Source: Impatiens glandulifera
Lineage: Eukaryota; Streptophyta; Magnoliopsida; Ericales; Balsaminaceae
Length of the DNA stretch: 64,000 nt
Direction of reading: 5' to 3'
NCBI RefSeq assembly: GCF_907164915.1
Contig: NC_061868.1
Location: 43,601,774 to 43,665,773, forward strand
Shown: positions 37,150-51,871 of the stretch, one piece after another
Layout: each line of letters begins with the position of its first letter
Position numbering within the stretch: position 1 is the first letter of the stretch
Translations under genes and position numbers: made by a program
Notes under the pieces: model-generated
Databases searched by the model: none
What the model saw: the letters and a program-made list of their open reading frames with translations, nothing else
Told to the model about the DNA's origin: nothing

Positions 37150-38985
37150 TCTCTAATCTCTCATTCTCTCTATTCACTCATTTTTTTTCCTCTCTGCCCT
37201 AATTCTTATCCATCTGATCTCTCATTCTCTCTAATCTCTATTCTTTCATTTCTCCAGGCTCCAATGGACAAAAATCTCTCTTTCTTCTCCAGGTGCCAGC
37301 GGCAGCAGACAAGAAGTCCAACATCATTTCATTTTATTTCCACCATCATTTCAGCTTCAAGCATTTAAGCTTCCCTACAGTTTACGCTTATTACAGGTTT
37401 TTCCATTTTCGACTGGTTATTTGTGCATTTTTATTTAAACTTATTGCTTACCATTGCAATTTCATTATTGAATGATTAATTATATGGTCTGAAATTATGT
37501 TTTATTATATGACTTGAACTATATTTTCTTATAATTTTGATTATTATATAGATTTTGGATTGTAATTAGTAAGTAATTTTAGATAGTTTTTCCAAACCAA
37601 TAGACAATAGATAGTTTTTGGTAAGACTCATGTGCAACAATAAATGTATTTGTTAGATTTTATTTAGGGGTATAGGGTTGTGACACATATTTATTTTTAG
37701 TTATTTATTTTATATAGAATATGAAATAATGGAGAGGTTCTATAAACGAATTTATACTTCTACATCACATGACCAACCTGAGCCTTCTCAATCAATTAAT
37801 GAGCTTACTAATGAGTCTAATATTATTAATCAAATAGAAAATCAATCACGTGCTGAATTAAATTTGGATGATATTATTAATGATCCGGGATTAAGGAAAC
37901 CAATTGAGAAATTTGATATTGCTATTCGAGATCAAACTCGAAGAGAATATGTACTTCGAGGGCCTTGTCAATTAAATGGTTATTTGTATTCGAAAACATC
38001 TTTTGGTAATCATGAAAGGAGCTTTCAAGAAATTTGATATTGCTATCTTTTGATATGCTATATTCTAACATGTATATTTTGGATAACAATTTTCTTGAAA
38101 ACTCCTTTCATGATTATCAAAAGATGTTTCAGATACAAATGACTATTTAATTGACAAGGCCCTCGAAGTACATATTCTCTTCGAGCTTGATCTCGAATAG
38201 CAATATCAAATTTCTCAATTGGTTTCTTTAATCCTTGATCATTAATAATATCATCCAAATTTAATTTAATTCAGCACATGATTGATTTTCTATTTGATCA
38301 GTAATATTAGACTCATTAGTAAGCTCATTAATTGATTGAGAAGGCTTAGAATGGTCATGTGACGTAGAAATACAAATTTGTTTATAGAACCTCTCCATTA
38401 TTCCATATCCTACATAAAATAAATAACTAAAATAAATATGTGTCACAACTCTAGGCCCCTAAATAAAATCTAACAAATACATTTATTTGTTGCACATGAG
38501 TCTTACCAAAAACCATGTATTGCCTATTGGTTGGAAAAACTATATAAAATTACTTATAAATTACAATCCAAAATTTATATAATAATCAAAATTATAAGAA
38601 AATATAGTTCAAGTCATATTTCAATAAACTAAAAAATAAATCTAATTTCAGACTATATAATCAATTATTCAATAATTAAATTGCAATGGTAAGCAATAAG
38701 TTGAAATAAAAATGCACAAATAACAAGTCGACAATGGAAAAACCTGTAATAAGTAGGGAAACTTGAAAGGGAAGTTTGAAGGCTTGAAACTAAAATGATG
38801 GTGGAAATAAAATGAAATGATGTTGGACTCTTGTCTGCTGCCGCTAACGCCTAAAGAAGAAAGGCAGATTGATGTCCGCTAAAGTATGGAGGAATGAAGA
38901 AATAGAGATTAGAGAGAATGAGAGATCAGATGGATAGAAATTAAGGCAGAGAGAAAAAAAATGAGGGAATAGAGAGAAGGAGAGA
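37150..38985. mobile_element. hAT-derived foldback: two arms of about 0.9 kb in inverted orientation
   Basis: The left arm (37150 to about 38040) and right arm (about 38060-38985) are long imperfect inverted repeats meeting near 38050. Each encodes the same N-terminal piece of a TTF-zinc-finger hAT transposase: MERFYKRIYTSTSHDQPEPS at 37729 on plus, and its counterpart ending at 38390 on minus. Both continue to RREYVLRGPCQLN and stop soon after. Neither arm has a catalytic domain. A transcript through both arms would form a long hairpin. Confidence 0.85.
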
Positions 38986-39127
38986 TCTTTAGAGAATAAA
39001 AGAATGGATAGAATGTTACGGTCCGTTCAAGGGGATGTCGAGGTTCATTGAAGTCTTGGCCTAACCCAAAGCATGCTCAATCATCCAAATAAGCCCACTA
39101 CAAGGAATATTCTAGAAGCATTGAAGA

Positions 39128-40225
39128 AAACATGCCCTAGAGTAATAAATGTAGTAGTTGGGTATATATGTGAGAGTAGTGACATACCTACTAGGGGCCT
39201 TGGGCCGGGCCTCCCCCAATATTAAATTGTTTTTTTAATATAATAATTGGGCCCCACCTTTTCCTCTCTCGTATGGCCCATCTAATATCTCCTTCTCTCT
39301 ATTCCCTCATTTCTTTTCCTCTCTCACCTAATTCTTATCTATTTGATCTTTCATTCTCTCTAATCTCTATTCCTTCATTCCTCCAGGCTCTAGCGGACAA
39401 AAATCTCCCTTTCTTCTCTAGGCACTAGTGACAGCAGACAAGAATTCCAACATCATTTCATTTTATTTTCACCATCATTTCAGCTTCAAGCCTTTAAACT
39501 TCCCTTTCAAGCTTCTATACAGTTTACGCTTATTACAGGTTTTTCCATTGTCGACTTGTTATTTGTGCATTTTTATTTCAACTTATTGATTACCATTGCA
39601 ATTTGATTATTTAATGATTAATTATATGGTCTGAAATTATGTTTTATTTTTGAAGCAAACATGCCTAGAGTAATAAATGCAGTAGTTGGGTATATATGTG
39701 AGAGCAGTGACATACCTACTAGGGGCCTTGGGCCGGGCCTCCCCCAATCTTAAATTGTTTTTTTAATATAATAATTGGGCCCCATCTTTTCCTCTCTCGT
39801 ATGGCCCATCTAATCTCTCCTTCTCTCTATTCTCTCATTTCTTTTCCTCTCTGCACTAATTCTTATCCATTTGATCTTTCATTCTCTCTAATCTCTATTC
39901 CTTCGCTCTAGCGGACAAAAATCTCCCTTTCTTCTCTAGGCGCTAGTGACAACAGACAAGAATTCCAACATCATCTCATTTTATTTTCACCATCATTTCA
40001 GCTTCAAGCCTTTAAACTTCCCTTTCAAACTTCCCTACAGTTTACGCTTATTACAGGTTTTTCCATTATCGACTTATTATTTGTGCATTTTTATTTCAAC
40101 TTATTGCTTACCATTGCAATTTGATTATTTAATGATTAATTATATGGTCTGAAATTATGTTTTATTTTTGAAAAAAACATGCCCCAGAGTAATAAATGTA
40201 GTAGTTGGGTAGTAGGCTCATTAAT
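39128..40225. repeat. Tandem hAT-end repeat, unit about 520 bp, two full copies plus a third start
   Basis: 'atgccctagagtaataaatg'-type sequence recurs at 39133, 39660 and 40179. The first two are each followed by the GC-rich hAT-like end 'ggggccttgggccgggcc' (39195, 39722) and then by the same untranslated leader as the foldback arms. Homology stops near the hAT first exon. Confidence 0.85.
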
Positions 40226-42437
40226 TAGATAGTTAGGAGAATATCATTAATGGAATAGTTAGAGATTATATAATTAATATGATAGTTGAAAAGTATCATT
40301 AATATAATTGTTGTAATTAGTTCTATAAATACCTCAAACATAATCCTTTGTAAATCACCAAGTATTCAATTTAATACAATCTTATTCTCAAACTTTGTTT
40401 TTATCTCTAAGTGTTTTTGCATTTGAGTTATTCTTGTTTCAAAAAAGCTTACTAAGTTAGAATCCCTTCGATTTAACTTAGTGTCACACAGATCTAATTT
40501 TAGCCCGTGACAACTAGCTCACTTAGAACTTAGATGTATATACTAATAAAATATTATTTAAACAAACTTAATATCAAAAATATAATTATTTAGCATAGTT
40601 AATTTTTATTTTTTAATTTATATATTTATTAATTAAATATTCATATATTTTCTCTCTCCTTCTTTTTTATTAATAAACGAATTCTATTTTTTTTTATCTT
40701 TTTCATAAAATTATTATTATTTTTATATAAGTATTTATTATTAATTATTTAATTTTTTCTTATATATATTTATATATATATATAAATATTTCATTAATTA
40801 TTTTAACTTTATATTTTTTTTCTTTTTTTATGTTTTTTTTATATTAACATTGATTATTAATTATTTTAAAATTATTTGGTCTCAATGGTTGGACATAACA
40901 ATAACTTATCACTTCAACACAAAAATAAATTAATTAAAAATTAGATAATAATAACAACTCATTCATCCAACAAAAAAAGAACAATAATCAAATATTAGAC
41001 AAAATAATATTTCTTACTATTACTATAAGTCATTAATAAAAAATTATTAATTTTATTTTTGTTTATATTAAATAAAATAAGAAATAAATCTTTAACAAAA
41101 ATATTACAGTAAAACATAGAATTCATAAATAAGTTGTTAAATTTAAAAAAAAAAATAGAATTTAAAGACTAAGAGAAAATATAAACGGATAAAAAAAGGT
41201 AGATGAAATAAAAAAAGAGAAACTAATATAAAAAAATTAAGAATAAAATAAATTTAATTAATAAAAAAGGAAGAGAAAAAATATATTAATATTTAATTAA
41301 TAAATATATAAATAAAAAAATAAAAGTTAACTCTAGTTATTAACCGAGACTAACTAAGCCTATTTTTGTTAATAAGAATGTTTAAATGATTTTTTATTAA
41401 GTTCTATCCTAAATTAAGTTTTTTATTTAATTTGGTTAAAGTGATAAAAAAAACTTGTATGAAATATAAATAAATTTATTTGGGTATATAGAATGAGTTT
41501 TGGGACATTTAAGTTCCCACTATTGTTAAAAATTATTGAACGTGTCACTTAATAGGATTTAATAATTTAAAATTTAAAAAAATTTGTAAGAATAAAAGGA
41601 TATTTTAAATAAATGAATGAAATAATTAAAAAAATTGAAGTGATGGTGAAGAAAAGAGAGAAAAAATCAAATTAATCCAAAAAAAACACTAAATAAAGTT
41701 CTACAAGTACATATGTAAGTACATATGTAAGTACATATGTGATGACATGGAATATATATATATATATATATGATGACGGAATAATATGATACTTGTTTAC
41801 TGTAAGCATTATAATATTTAAACCTATATTTTTAATGTAATATTCACAATTTCTTCTAATATACAAACATCTTGATCTTAGTTTTTGAATTTTTTTATTT
41901 CCTGTTTTTTTTTTTTTTATTAAATCGGTCTATTTCTTTGTCTTTTACTTGTTTACCTATTTTATAATTTACTTCGGTTTGAGTTACACTTTGTTTTTCT
42001 CGAATCGTGAACGGATAGATCACAACAATTATGTTTTTTTTTTTTTTTTTTTTTTTGCCTAATCCAATATCATTATATTCTTTGTGTTTGATAATTGTGA
42101 AAGTGTCCTGATCAATTTTTAGACTTATTATTTATTATATGTTGTTCAATAGTTGGTATATAAATTTTTTCAAACAAGATCCAAGTCCTTCAACAAATAA
42201 CAATTCAGATCCAAGAGAAATTTCCATCTATTGATTTTTTTTTGTTTTATTTTTTTATACATCCACTTTTAAAAGTCTCCATGCATGCCAAGTATATGTA
42301 GAATTCCATGTCTCATTGATGTGACATTTTATTTTGGACTGCAACTTAATAATTCAAAGAATTTCCTTTTTAAAATTAAGACTATTAGGAATTTAAAAAA
42401 TGATCTTAATTTTGAGCAATCAAGTACACATAGAAAG

Positions 42438-42483
<46 letters not shown>

Positions 42484-43500
42484 TAAAAATAGATATGTCA
42501 AATTGATAAATTAGGCTCCTTACTTGGGTTGGGTTGGGGCAACAAGTCCAAGATTTGGGGCTTATGAGAGAAAATAATTTTGTTATTATTTTTTATATAA
42601 CCGGTTATATTTAAACATAATAATTTTATATTATATTTAAAATAAATAGTTTAATTTAGTTAGTTAAACGATATAATACTTTTTATAACAATTTTTATTA
42701 AGGTTTTTTTTTTTTCTAAGGGCTAAATTATTATTTTATTCTAAGTTCAACCCTGATTGGATAAATAGAGATTTCAGAGTTTAGTACAACTTTAATGAAA
42801 TCTAATTTTTCGGCCAAATATATATATTCTATCTCATCAAAATAATTTAATGCACAAACATATTAACTTTATTATAAAAATAAAATATAATTTAAAAAAT
42901 TAATAAAAATAAATAACTTTACTAATGTTTGAAGAAAAGAAAACCAAAAAATAGATATTACTAATTACAAGATAAATATTTTCCCCAAATGATGATCATT
43001 CTAGCAACTTTATTAAAAGTTTATGAAATTATTTCAAATATAGTATAAAATAATACAATTATATTTATATATTTAACAAATCACCATAAAAGTAATCTAC
43101 ATTTATATTTTCTTATTAAAGTTTTGTAATCTCAATTCATTCTGTTTTAGTCAAAAGTATTATTATATTTTTTCTAATAATATATTCTTATAAATTAATT
43201 GTATTTGAAAGGGATAACTATTCGATTTTTAATGTATTACTAAGTTGAATAAAAAACCAATTCAATTTATTAACCGATTAAAGTTAAATAATGATTCTTA
43301 TCAATTAAATGATTTAATTTTCTAATATTAAATCATTCTCTTAACTAAAAAAAATACAAATCTAAAAAAATATATGAGATATTAAATTTTGTTGGTAGAG
43401 AATATATAATATATATTTTTAATATAATATAGAAAATTTTAAAATATTAATAATAAATAAAGTAATATTCATTGATGATTGAATGAAGAGAGGTTACCAT
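40226..43500. other. AT-rich intergenic DNA with retroelement-like scraps
   Basis: No gene seen. The stretch 40226-40500 resembles the end of an LTR, with TATAAATAC and 'aatacaatctt' signals. There is a three-copy 'gtaagtacatat' repeat at 41705-41740, a poly-T run at 42033-42056 and (AT)n at 42442-42474. Confidence 0.5.
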
Positions 43501-44104
43501 AAAAACGAATAAATATACAGAATTCAGCAAAAGATTGCGTTTTATGTTCTTCAAATCTCTCTCTCTGGATCATCGTCAACTATTGCTGAAAAGGAGAAGA
43601 ATCGTCATCTTCATCGAAGGTATCTTGTTATTTTCCATTTGATAAAGTGATTTCGTAGTCATCACAGAGTTTTCAGCTTGTTCTGTGATCGCTACCTACG
43701 ATTGAGGCTGAATCTTCTTTTCAAGGTGAGAGTAATTTGTGTTTTCTTTCTTTTTAAAGTAAAATTGAACTAATCTTCGTGATTACGATCAGAATTCTTG
43801 TATTATACTTCTCGATTGTCATCGTTGGGGTTCTCTGTAGCTTATTCATCTCCTTCGTTATGAACTAGTAGCGGTTTCTATCCAGACAAGCCTGATTGCA
43901 GGTCTATTGGATATTCTGTATCTGTTAGACTGTAATGATCTAACGTAGACTTAGTTTGTTTAAAATTCATCCGGTATAGTTCTAGTTAGGATTGTTTCCA
44001 TTTGAACTTGTTCTCTTTATTGTGCGATGGATTACTTGTATGTGTGATTGCATTCATATATTGGAATTCTTAAGACTTCGGTGTCTGTCCTTTTGATAGT
44101 TGGA

Positions 44105-47100
44105 ATGGATGCTATCAGTTGTCGGTCCACACAAGGCAATGAGTCTGCTGCTGATTCTGGTGATTGGAAGTCTCAATTACTACCTGAGTCAAGAGAGAAG
44201 ATTGCGCTTAAGATGTGAGTTTTTGTTTTTTCTATTAGGTGTTCTTTTGCTATTGCAATTCATTCACTTTATGCGGAATTGTCATCTTCATTTGCAGCTT
44301 AAATTAATCTGTTAAAGTCTTGATAGTTTTGTTTCTCCATTCTTTTTAAGAGCTGATATAGTCAAAAGATTTCTGCAGCCTTTAACCTAACAGAGTCTTC
44401 GCTTTCTAAGCAATCTATTAAATGTGTTTAGGACTATGATTTACGTCTATGCATGGTTTGGTGCATTTAAGTACTATAGAGCTCGGTTTCTTTTTCATTT
44501 ATTCTCTTCTTTTAAAAATAACTGCCCTTTTGATGTTAGCTCTTGTTAAATGATACTAATTCGGCAAGCATATCTAGTCCATCAAACTTTTCATTCATGA
44601 AAGCTCTGGGAGCGGACCTTACTCCATTTTTATGTACTCTAAATGTCAATCTTATTTCTTGATCATTACATTAAGCTGTCACACACTTTTCTTTCATACT
44701 CTACATGTGAATCTTATTTTTTGATCATAACATCAAGTTGGCACGATGACTAACATTAATTGTGCAACTGTTTCGTGAATAGAATGGATAATTTGAAGAA
44801 ATGTATTCCTCATAATGATGGGCCAGAAGGACTGCATGAACTCAAGAAACTTGCTACAAAATTTGAGGAGAAGATCTTCTTTGCTGCCACAAACCAGGTA
44901 CAGTTACTTCTCCTCTCATGCTAATTGTGTTTATCTTCAAAGAACATTATGGATAACTTATTTATACATGAAAAACTGCATGTTTTTATTTTTTTGTTTA
45001 TGTATCTGCATAGCTGCAGAACAATACCAAAGGAATCCTTGAACTAGAAAATAAGGAGATTGGTGCCAACAAGTTTTCTCAAATTTTTTTTTTCAGTTTT
45101 AAATTTTTCAACAAGTTGTCTAATAACTGTTGTAATTGTTGACATATTTTATTTTGCATTCTACATACCAAAAGACAACGTCACTTGACCCACTTCTTTC
45201 TTCTCCTGTTTGAAAGTTGTGGTTATTGTTCTTTCATTCTTGTCTTTGAGAATGATATTTTATTTAGCTTGTACAAATATTTTGTTTGTCTCTATTGCAG
45301 ACTGATTACCTGAGACAAATATCACTGAAAATGCTGGCAATGGAGTCACATAAACTCACGGCGAACTCTATGCCAACTGATTCTGTTGTTCGTAGTAGCC
45401 AGAACCCTCAAGATTCAGGTACCATCACGAGACATTCCTATCACCATTGGCCAGTAGAACTACCATTATTAACTATTTTTTGTAGTTTGTTATGGAAATA
45501 GCTTCCATAACCAATTATCCTTTAATTCTGCTCGTATTTCTCAATGAATTAGTTTAGTAATCTGCATGGGAAGGATTCTAGTTGTTGAAGATCAAATCCT
45601 CATGTATTTAATTAGTCTTCAATTATATCAACTACAATTCTAGGAAATGTAGTTGATATAGTAATTGTAAATCTTAGAGAATAGTTTGGTAGGTATACTT
45701 ATAAAAACAGTAAAGCCGTAATACTTAATCTTATGAAAGTATTAAATCATACATAACTTTTAATATATTATTTAGGTACAAATCTTTCTAGAACATAATT
45801 ATTTTTTCTTTTATTTAAAGAAAACTATTGTTTCCATCTTGTGCTAAAATGTCCACTGTCTGTACTATGAATTATTTTAGCCTTATCTTCTGACTTTGTT
45901 TTATTCTGTTGCTGGTTCTTATTTCCACAAAATGCATCTCATGTAATAATTTGTGGTCTTTACCTGGTCTGTTATGTGCACCCTTTCAAATTTCAAGCTA
46001 TTTGTATCTTGTGATGTAATGTTCCTTTCAACATTCTTCAGTTAATATATCTTAATTTTTGTTTTGTTTATTCCAACTTTTACCTTTAGGAGGATCAAAT
46101 AGTATGCAAGCTCAAGTTGTAAATCAAGGGCAACAAATGCCCATGCAGACAGGAAACACCCAGGTTCAAGAACGCCAACAAATTCAGAATAGCGTTGTGC
46201 CAGGTGGTGTCCCAGGTTCTTCTGGATTAACATCAGCAATGTCTTCAATCAGTGGCCTACCTTCTACTAGCATTCCGAATGTAGCTTCCCAGAATCCAAA
46301 CGTTCAGAGCATTCAAAACATGCCTGGAGTTCCACAAAACTTGGTGGGAAATGCGATGGGGCAAGGGGTTTCATCAAGTATGCCCCAACAGCAGAGACAG
46401 ATTCAAGGAAGACAACAAATTACGCCCCAACAGCAGCAGCAACAACAAAAACAGCAGTCTCAGAATCAACAGAATTATCTTTACCAACAACAGCAGCTAC
46501 TTATGAAATCAAAGTATCAACAAGGGAAGATATCCCATTCGGTCATGCAATCTCACTTGCAGCAGCAGGCCCAGCAACACCCCAACATAGTGCAGTCCTC
46601 TCAGCAGTCTTCTGTTATGCAGTCGGGTTCTTTATCTGGTCTTCAACAGAATCAACAGATTTCTGGTCAACAGCCAACACAAACTGGAATGCAGCAAAAT
46701 TCACAATCGGTTTTCAGGCAGCAGCAGCAGCAGCAGCAACAAACTTCAATGATTCACCAACAGCAGAATACTGTACAGTCAATGCAGCAACAACAGTCAA
46801 ATGCAACCAATATGCGGCAGACTTCAATGATTCGTCCACAGCAGCAGACTGTACAGTCAATGCAACAACATCAGCTGTCGAATGCAACCAATATGCAACA
46901 GAACTTAACCGGTCAGCAGAATAGCATTTCTGATATGCAACAACAGCAACAAAGGATGCTGAGTCAACAAAATAATCTTCCCAACATGCAGCAACAACGG
47001 CTGACAAGCCAGACAAATAATCTTCCTAATATGCGTCACCAGCAGATGAATTCTTTGAATAATGCCGTTAGATTGCCACAGCAGTCTCTTGTTACACAAT

Positions 47101-50100
47101 CCGGTAGCTCAAATATGCTGACGAATCAGCACACTTTACAAATGATGCAACAGTCTAAGGTTCCTCTTCAGCCACAAAGCCAGCATGGTAACACAACAGT
47201 TTTTCCATCCTTGGGTCAGCCATCATCGCATCAATCAATGGCTCAGATTCAATCTCAGACTGGGCAATTGCAGCAACAGTTAGGCATGCAACAGCAACCA
47301 TCATCACATCAATCAATGACTCAGATTCAACCTCAGACTGGGCAATTGCAGCAACAGTTAAGCATGCAACAGCAGCAACAGTTAAGCATGCAACAGCAGC
47401 AGCAGTTAGGCATGCAACATCAGCAACAGTTAGGCATGCAGCAACAGCCCAATTTAGTACAAAGGGATATGCAGCAGAGGCTTCAAACATCTGGCCCCTT
47501 GCTTCAACAGCAGAATAAGATTGATCCGCAGAAACATCTGGCCCTCTCAGAGGCATCATCAAGTATGCTACTATTTTTTGCAACTATTTTTTTTCAAAAC
47601 TTGCTTGATTATGAAATTCTCATCCTCGGTTTAATCATTTATAAAATATAAGTAGATGATTATTTGAGGTCTCTGAGACAAAAAAAAAGGATTGTTATTT
47701 AGTCTAACAAGATTCTGAAAACGAGTTAATGGATGTACGCTTGGAATATAGCTATTGTGCATTTGCGACTTGTGTTAGATATTATGATTGATATGTTTTA
47801 TCTATGTGTCTATTGTATGGAAGAAGGAAACGATTCAATAGACACATAGATATAAATATATGTTTTCCCAAAAATAATGTGTCTATTACATCAGTTCCTT
47901 CTTATTTGCATAAACTGTACATTAACTCTTGTTCACATTTTTCTCTCCCCAAGCTTCTTTGGACTCCACAGTTCAGAAGGGAACTGCAAATAGTGAAGAT
48001 TGGCAAGAGGAAACATATCAAAAGGTACTCCATCTTCACTCCGTTAGATTGTGGCTAGTTGTCACGTTAATTGAGTCATAACTAGTATCTTATATTATTA
48101 TGTAAAACAATCAATCATTTATTCATAATTGCACATCAAAAGGTATTACTCCATCTTCACTCCTTTAGATTGTGGCTAGTTGATAAAAATATTTAAGTTT
48201 TTACACATCATTCATTTTCTAACTGCAGATTAAAGCCATGAAAGACGCATATTTATCAGATCTGGTTGAAATGTATCAGAGGATTAGTGCTAAACTCCAG
48301 CAGGTAATGATAGGTCATTCTCAGAGTTCCTATTTGTTTTAGTGATTTTAGTAAGTCCAATAAATTTTCAAAAATAAAATAGTAGTCTAAGTGAATAAAA
48401 ATATTAGTCTTGATAAATTTGGATGCTGATCTTCTGTTCATTTTCAACCATTTTGCATGACTTGGGAAAATTTATCTGAATTGAGCACAACTCCTACGAA
48501 TTCCAATTATTTCTGTGTAAATTATCCACAAAAGTTCAAGAATTGATTATTAAAATCTTTACTTAATGTCTTATTAGTTATTTCTCACAACCTTTATAAA
48601 AAAATGTTTCAGCATGATCCTGTTTCTGAGCCGTCTCAAAATGAACAATCTGAGAAGCTGTTGTTGTTTAAGACCATGGTGGAACGAATAATTGTTCTGC
48701 TGCAGATCCCCAAATGCAATGTTTTGCCTGTTTATAGGGAAAAGTTACCTTTGTACGAAAAACAAATAATAAATGTCCTGGCTTCAAATAAGCCACAATA
48801 TAAACAGGGCTCCACGATGCCACCTGGGCAGCAGCCTGGCCAGTATCAGATGCAATCCATGCAGCAACAGACACATGATAATCAGATAAACGCCCAGCTT
48901 CAACAGACAGGCGTGCAAAATTCCATGTCAACAATACCTCAGAACTCGATGACAGACCAAGGAAATCACCTAAACAATATGCTGGAGGTTTCTGTTGGGT
49001 CTTTGCAGCAAAATCCTATGAGTGCTCCACAACAAGCTAACTTGAATACGCTTCAGCCAAACTTCTCATCAGTTCAGTCCAATGCGAGTATGCTTCCATC
49101 CCAGAAAATGTTACAGACTAAACCATTGAACCAGCAACGCCAGATGCAGCAACAGTTAGTGCACAGACAAATCCAACAGGAGCAACAGACACAGCAATTG
49201 AATCAGCAGAAACAGGCACAATTTCAATCACAGCAGATGTCTCAGATGAATGAGATAAATGACTTGAACCTGAGACAACAATTGGCGCCCATATCAGGTA
49301 TACAGCGATCGGCCTATCAACATCTACAGACGAAGTCAAACACTTCCAAATTTCCTATTTCATCACCACAGATCCTTCAGACTGCTGCATCTCCCCAAGT
49401 TCTTCAGCAACCGTCTCCACAAATTGATCAGCAAAACATTTTGTCATCCCTTACAAGAACTGGAACTCCTCTTCAGTCTACAAACTCACCTTTAATTGTT
49501 CCATCTCCTTCAACTCCCTTTGTTCCATCTCCAATGCCAGGGGATTCTGAAAAAGTAGGCTCGGGTGTGGGAAATATTAGACAATCTCTTGCTATTGGCA
49601 CCCCGGGTATATCTGCATCCCCTTTGCTTGAGTCCACTAGTCAGGAGATTCATGCTAATGCTTCTACAGTCGTTTCCGGAAAGTCAAATGTTACAGAGCT
49701 GCCTATGGATCGGTTAATTAGAGTGGTAAGTTTGATTTGATTTGATTTGATTCGGACCCATTTGTAACATAAATTGTTTATGTATGTGTAAATGGATCCA
49801 GATACAGAAACAATAAGTGTTTCCAAATGGGCATGTTTGTAAAAACATAAATAATGTGTAACTAATTGTGTATACTCTTTATTATCAGGTAAAGTCAATG
49901 TCTCCAAGTGCATTGAGTGATTCGGTGAGTGATATTGGCTCAATTGTGGGTATGTTTGATGGGATAGCTGGATCAGCACCAGGTAATGGTTCTAGGGCTG
50001 CTGTAGGAGAAGATTTGGCTGCGATGACCAAGTTCCGTTTACAGGCAAATAATATTTCCATGCAAGATGGATTTCCTGGAACAAGGAAAATGAAGCGATA

Positions 50101-51153
50101 TACAACCGCGAGTTCTGTGATTTCCAACGAGGATTCCGATTCTGATTCGGTTGCTACATCTTATTTCAAAAGGCCTCGACTAGCGGTATCATTTCTTTTA
50201 TAATTTCCCCCAAAATACCAAATTACCCTTGTTTAAATGTTTACAACATTTTTAAAATACCAAGTTAAAAAGACATTTTGGTCATTTCGCCCAAATAACC
50301 CACTTGTTACATCAAACAAGATTATTTGGAAATACACTTAATTATTTAAATAACCCAAGATCATACAAGGCCTTGGTTTCTTCATATGTAGATATGCATA
50401 ATTTCTTGCTTAGGAAGTATTGGAGTTGTGTTTAGGTTATTTTTTTCAGAATTGCCATCTTAATTTATTTTTCTTCCGCTTTGTTGTAGCATACTCTTTG
50501 CACGGCTTGATTTTTTTTCTTCAGATAGTTTAGCGATGTATGAATAAGATTAAATCTGTAGATTGAGAGACATCATATCTTGTTCCGTTGACAGGATAAT
50601 CATTCCCTTTTGGAGGAGATAAGGGAGATAAATGAGCAACTTATAGATACGGTTGTAGATATTAGCGATGAGAAACTCGATCATACTGCAGATCCAGCTG
50701 AAGGAGGAACTATAGTTAAATGCTCTTACAGTGCTGTTTCCCTCAGCCCTACTTTCAAATCACAATATGCTTCCCACCAAATGGTAAGTAAACGACTCTA
50801 ATTAAACCATGTAATGTTATTTTTATTTTTCTCATAATTTCAAGATTTTATTGCAGTTGTCTATCCAACCCTTACGACTGCTTGTTCCCCAAAACTACCC
50901 GAATTGTTCTCCCATATTCTTGGACAAGTTTCTGACTGAGCCTAGTAAAGAGAGCGAAGATTTATCTGTAAAGGCGCAATTGAGGTTTAGCATCCATGTT
51001 CGCAACCTTTCACAACCTATGTCACTTGGAGAAATTGCGAAAACTTGGGACTTATGTTCTCGAGAAGTGATCATAGAGTATGCACAACAGAATGGTGGTG
51101 GGACTTTCACCTCCAAATATGGAAGTTGGGGAAATGGCTTGAGTACAGTATGA
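44105..51153 (+). CDS. MED15: Mediator subunit 15 (MED15a), full length
   Basis: Tail-module subunit that receives activator contacts through its KIX domain. Ten exons: 44105-44214, 44783-44897, 45301-45418, 46090-47562, 47954-48024, 48229-48303, 48613-49725, 49889-50185, 50595-50783 and 50857-51153. All are GT-AG and in frame, 1285 residues. The KIX lies at about residues 35-105 (FEEKIFFAATNQ, TDYLRQISLKML). It is followed by about 500 residues of Gln/Met/Ser-rich sequence with repeated QQQLSMQQQQ. Then come EDWQEETYQKIKAMKDAYL, EKLLLFKTMVERII, TPLQSTNSPLIVPSPSTPF and LAIGTPGISASPLL. Late blocks are SDIGSIVGMFDGIAGSAPGN, TRKMKR, LLEEIREINEQLIDTVV and the C-terminal IQPLRLLVP, SLGEIAKTWD and GGGTFTSKYGSW. 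This matches Arabidopsis MED15a/NRB4 in order. Exon 1 (QLLPESREKIALK) is unusually diverged. Untranslated exons probably start near 43550. Confidence 0.95.
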
Positions 51154-51871
51154 ATCTTTTTTTTTTTGGTTATAAGTTAAAGACAAAAATGCTCTCGTCC
51201 AACCTTTTCTTGGTGCAATTGTTTGCTTGAATGGCAAAAACTGTTTGTTTTTCACCATCTCAGGTTGACAAAGTAACTGTTTTTCTGGTTTAGTTTTATA
51301 GTCAGGATTTTGAATTTTTATCAAAAAGTTTTTAATTTTCTTTTATAATATCCTGTTTATTTGAATTTTTTATATATATTTTTTTTAATTCATTGCTTTT
51401 AAATGGAACATTTAAAAAAAGTTCCCTTTCTCTCTAACTATTATGGACCTCAATATTATTTCATAGTTTCTTTCTATTCTATTTTTTCTTCAAATAAATT
51501 CTCAATTTTACGAGTTTAAAGTTGGATAGTCTTTTAGTGATGGACTTAGAAAAGCAAGTTGTATGAACATATAATCTCATGAATCGGACTTAGCCCATTA
51601 ATTAGGCATGGGTTGAGTACCTAAAACCGTACTCAACCCGACCTTTTGACATCCCTAAATTAGGCATAGAGTATCGAGTTCCACATTTGAATATGAAAAA
51701 GATAATTAATTTATACCCTAGAAATGATGATCAGATAATATTATATTCTAATCCACAAACAATACATTTGCCAAAAGCTACAATCTTTAGCAATATCAAT
51801 CACTCTCAAAGAATCAAAACTATCCCTTACCTAATACAAGTTTGAAGAATGACATTCCTTTAGTTCTCTTG
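51154..51871. other. Spacer between convergent MED15 and thioredoxin z genes
   Basis: AT-rich shared 3' flank; no coding sequence recognised. Confidence 0.6.

Noticed and set aside
38058..38446. A second independent hAT gene on the minus strand
   Set aside because: It is the inverted copy of the frame at 37729-38037 with no catalytic domain and a break.
46714..47583. Minus-strand frames opposite MED15
   Set aside because: They are the CAG/CAA glutamine repeats read backwards as Ala/Cys/Val-rich protein.
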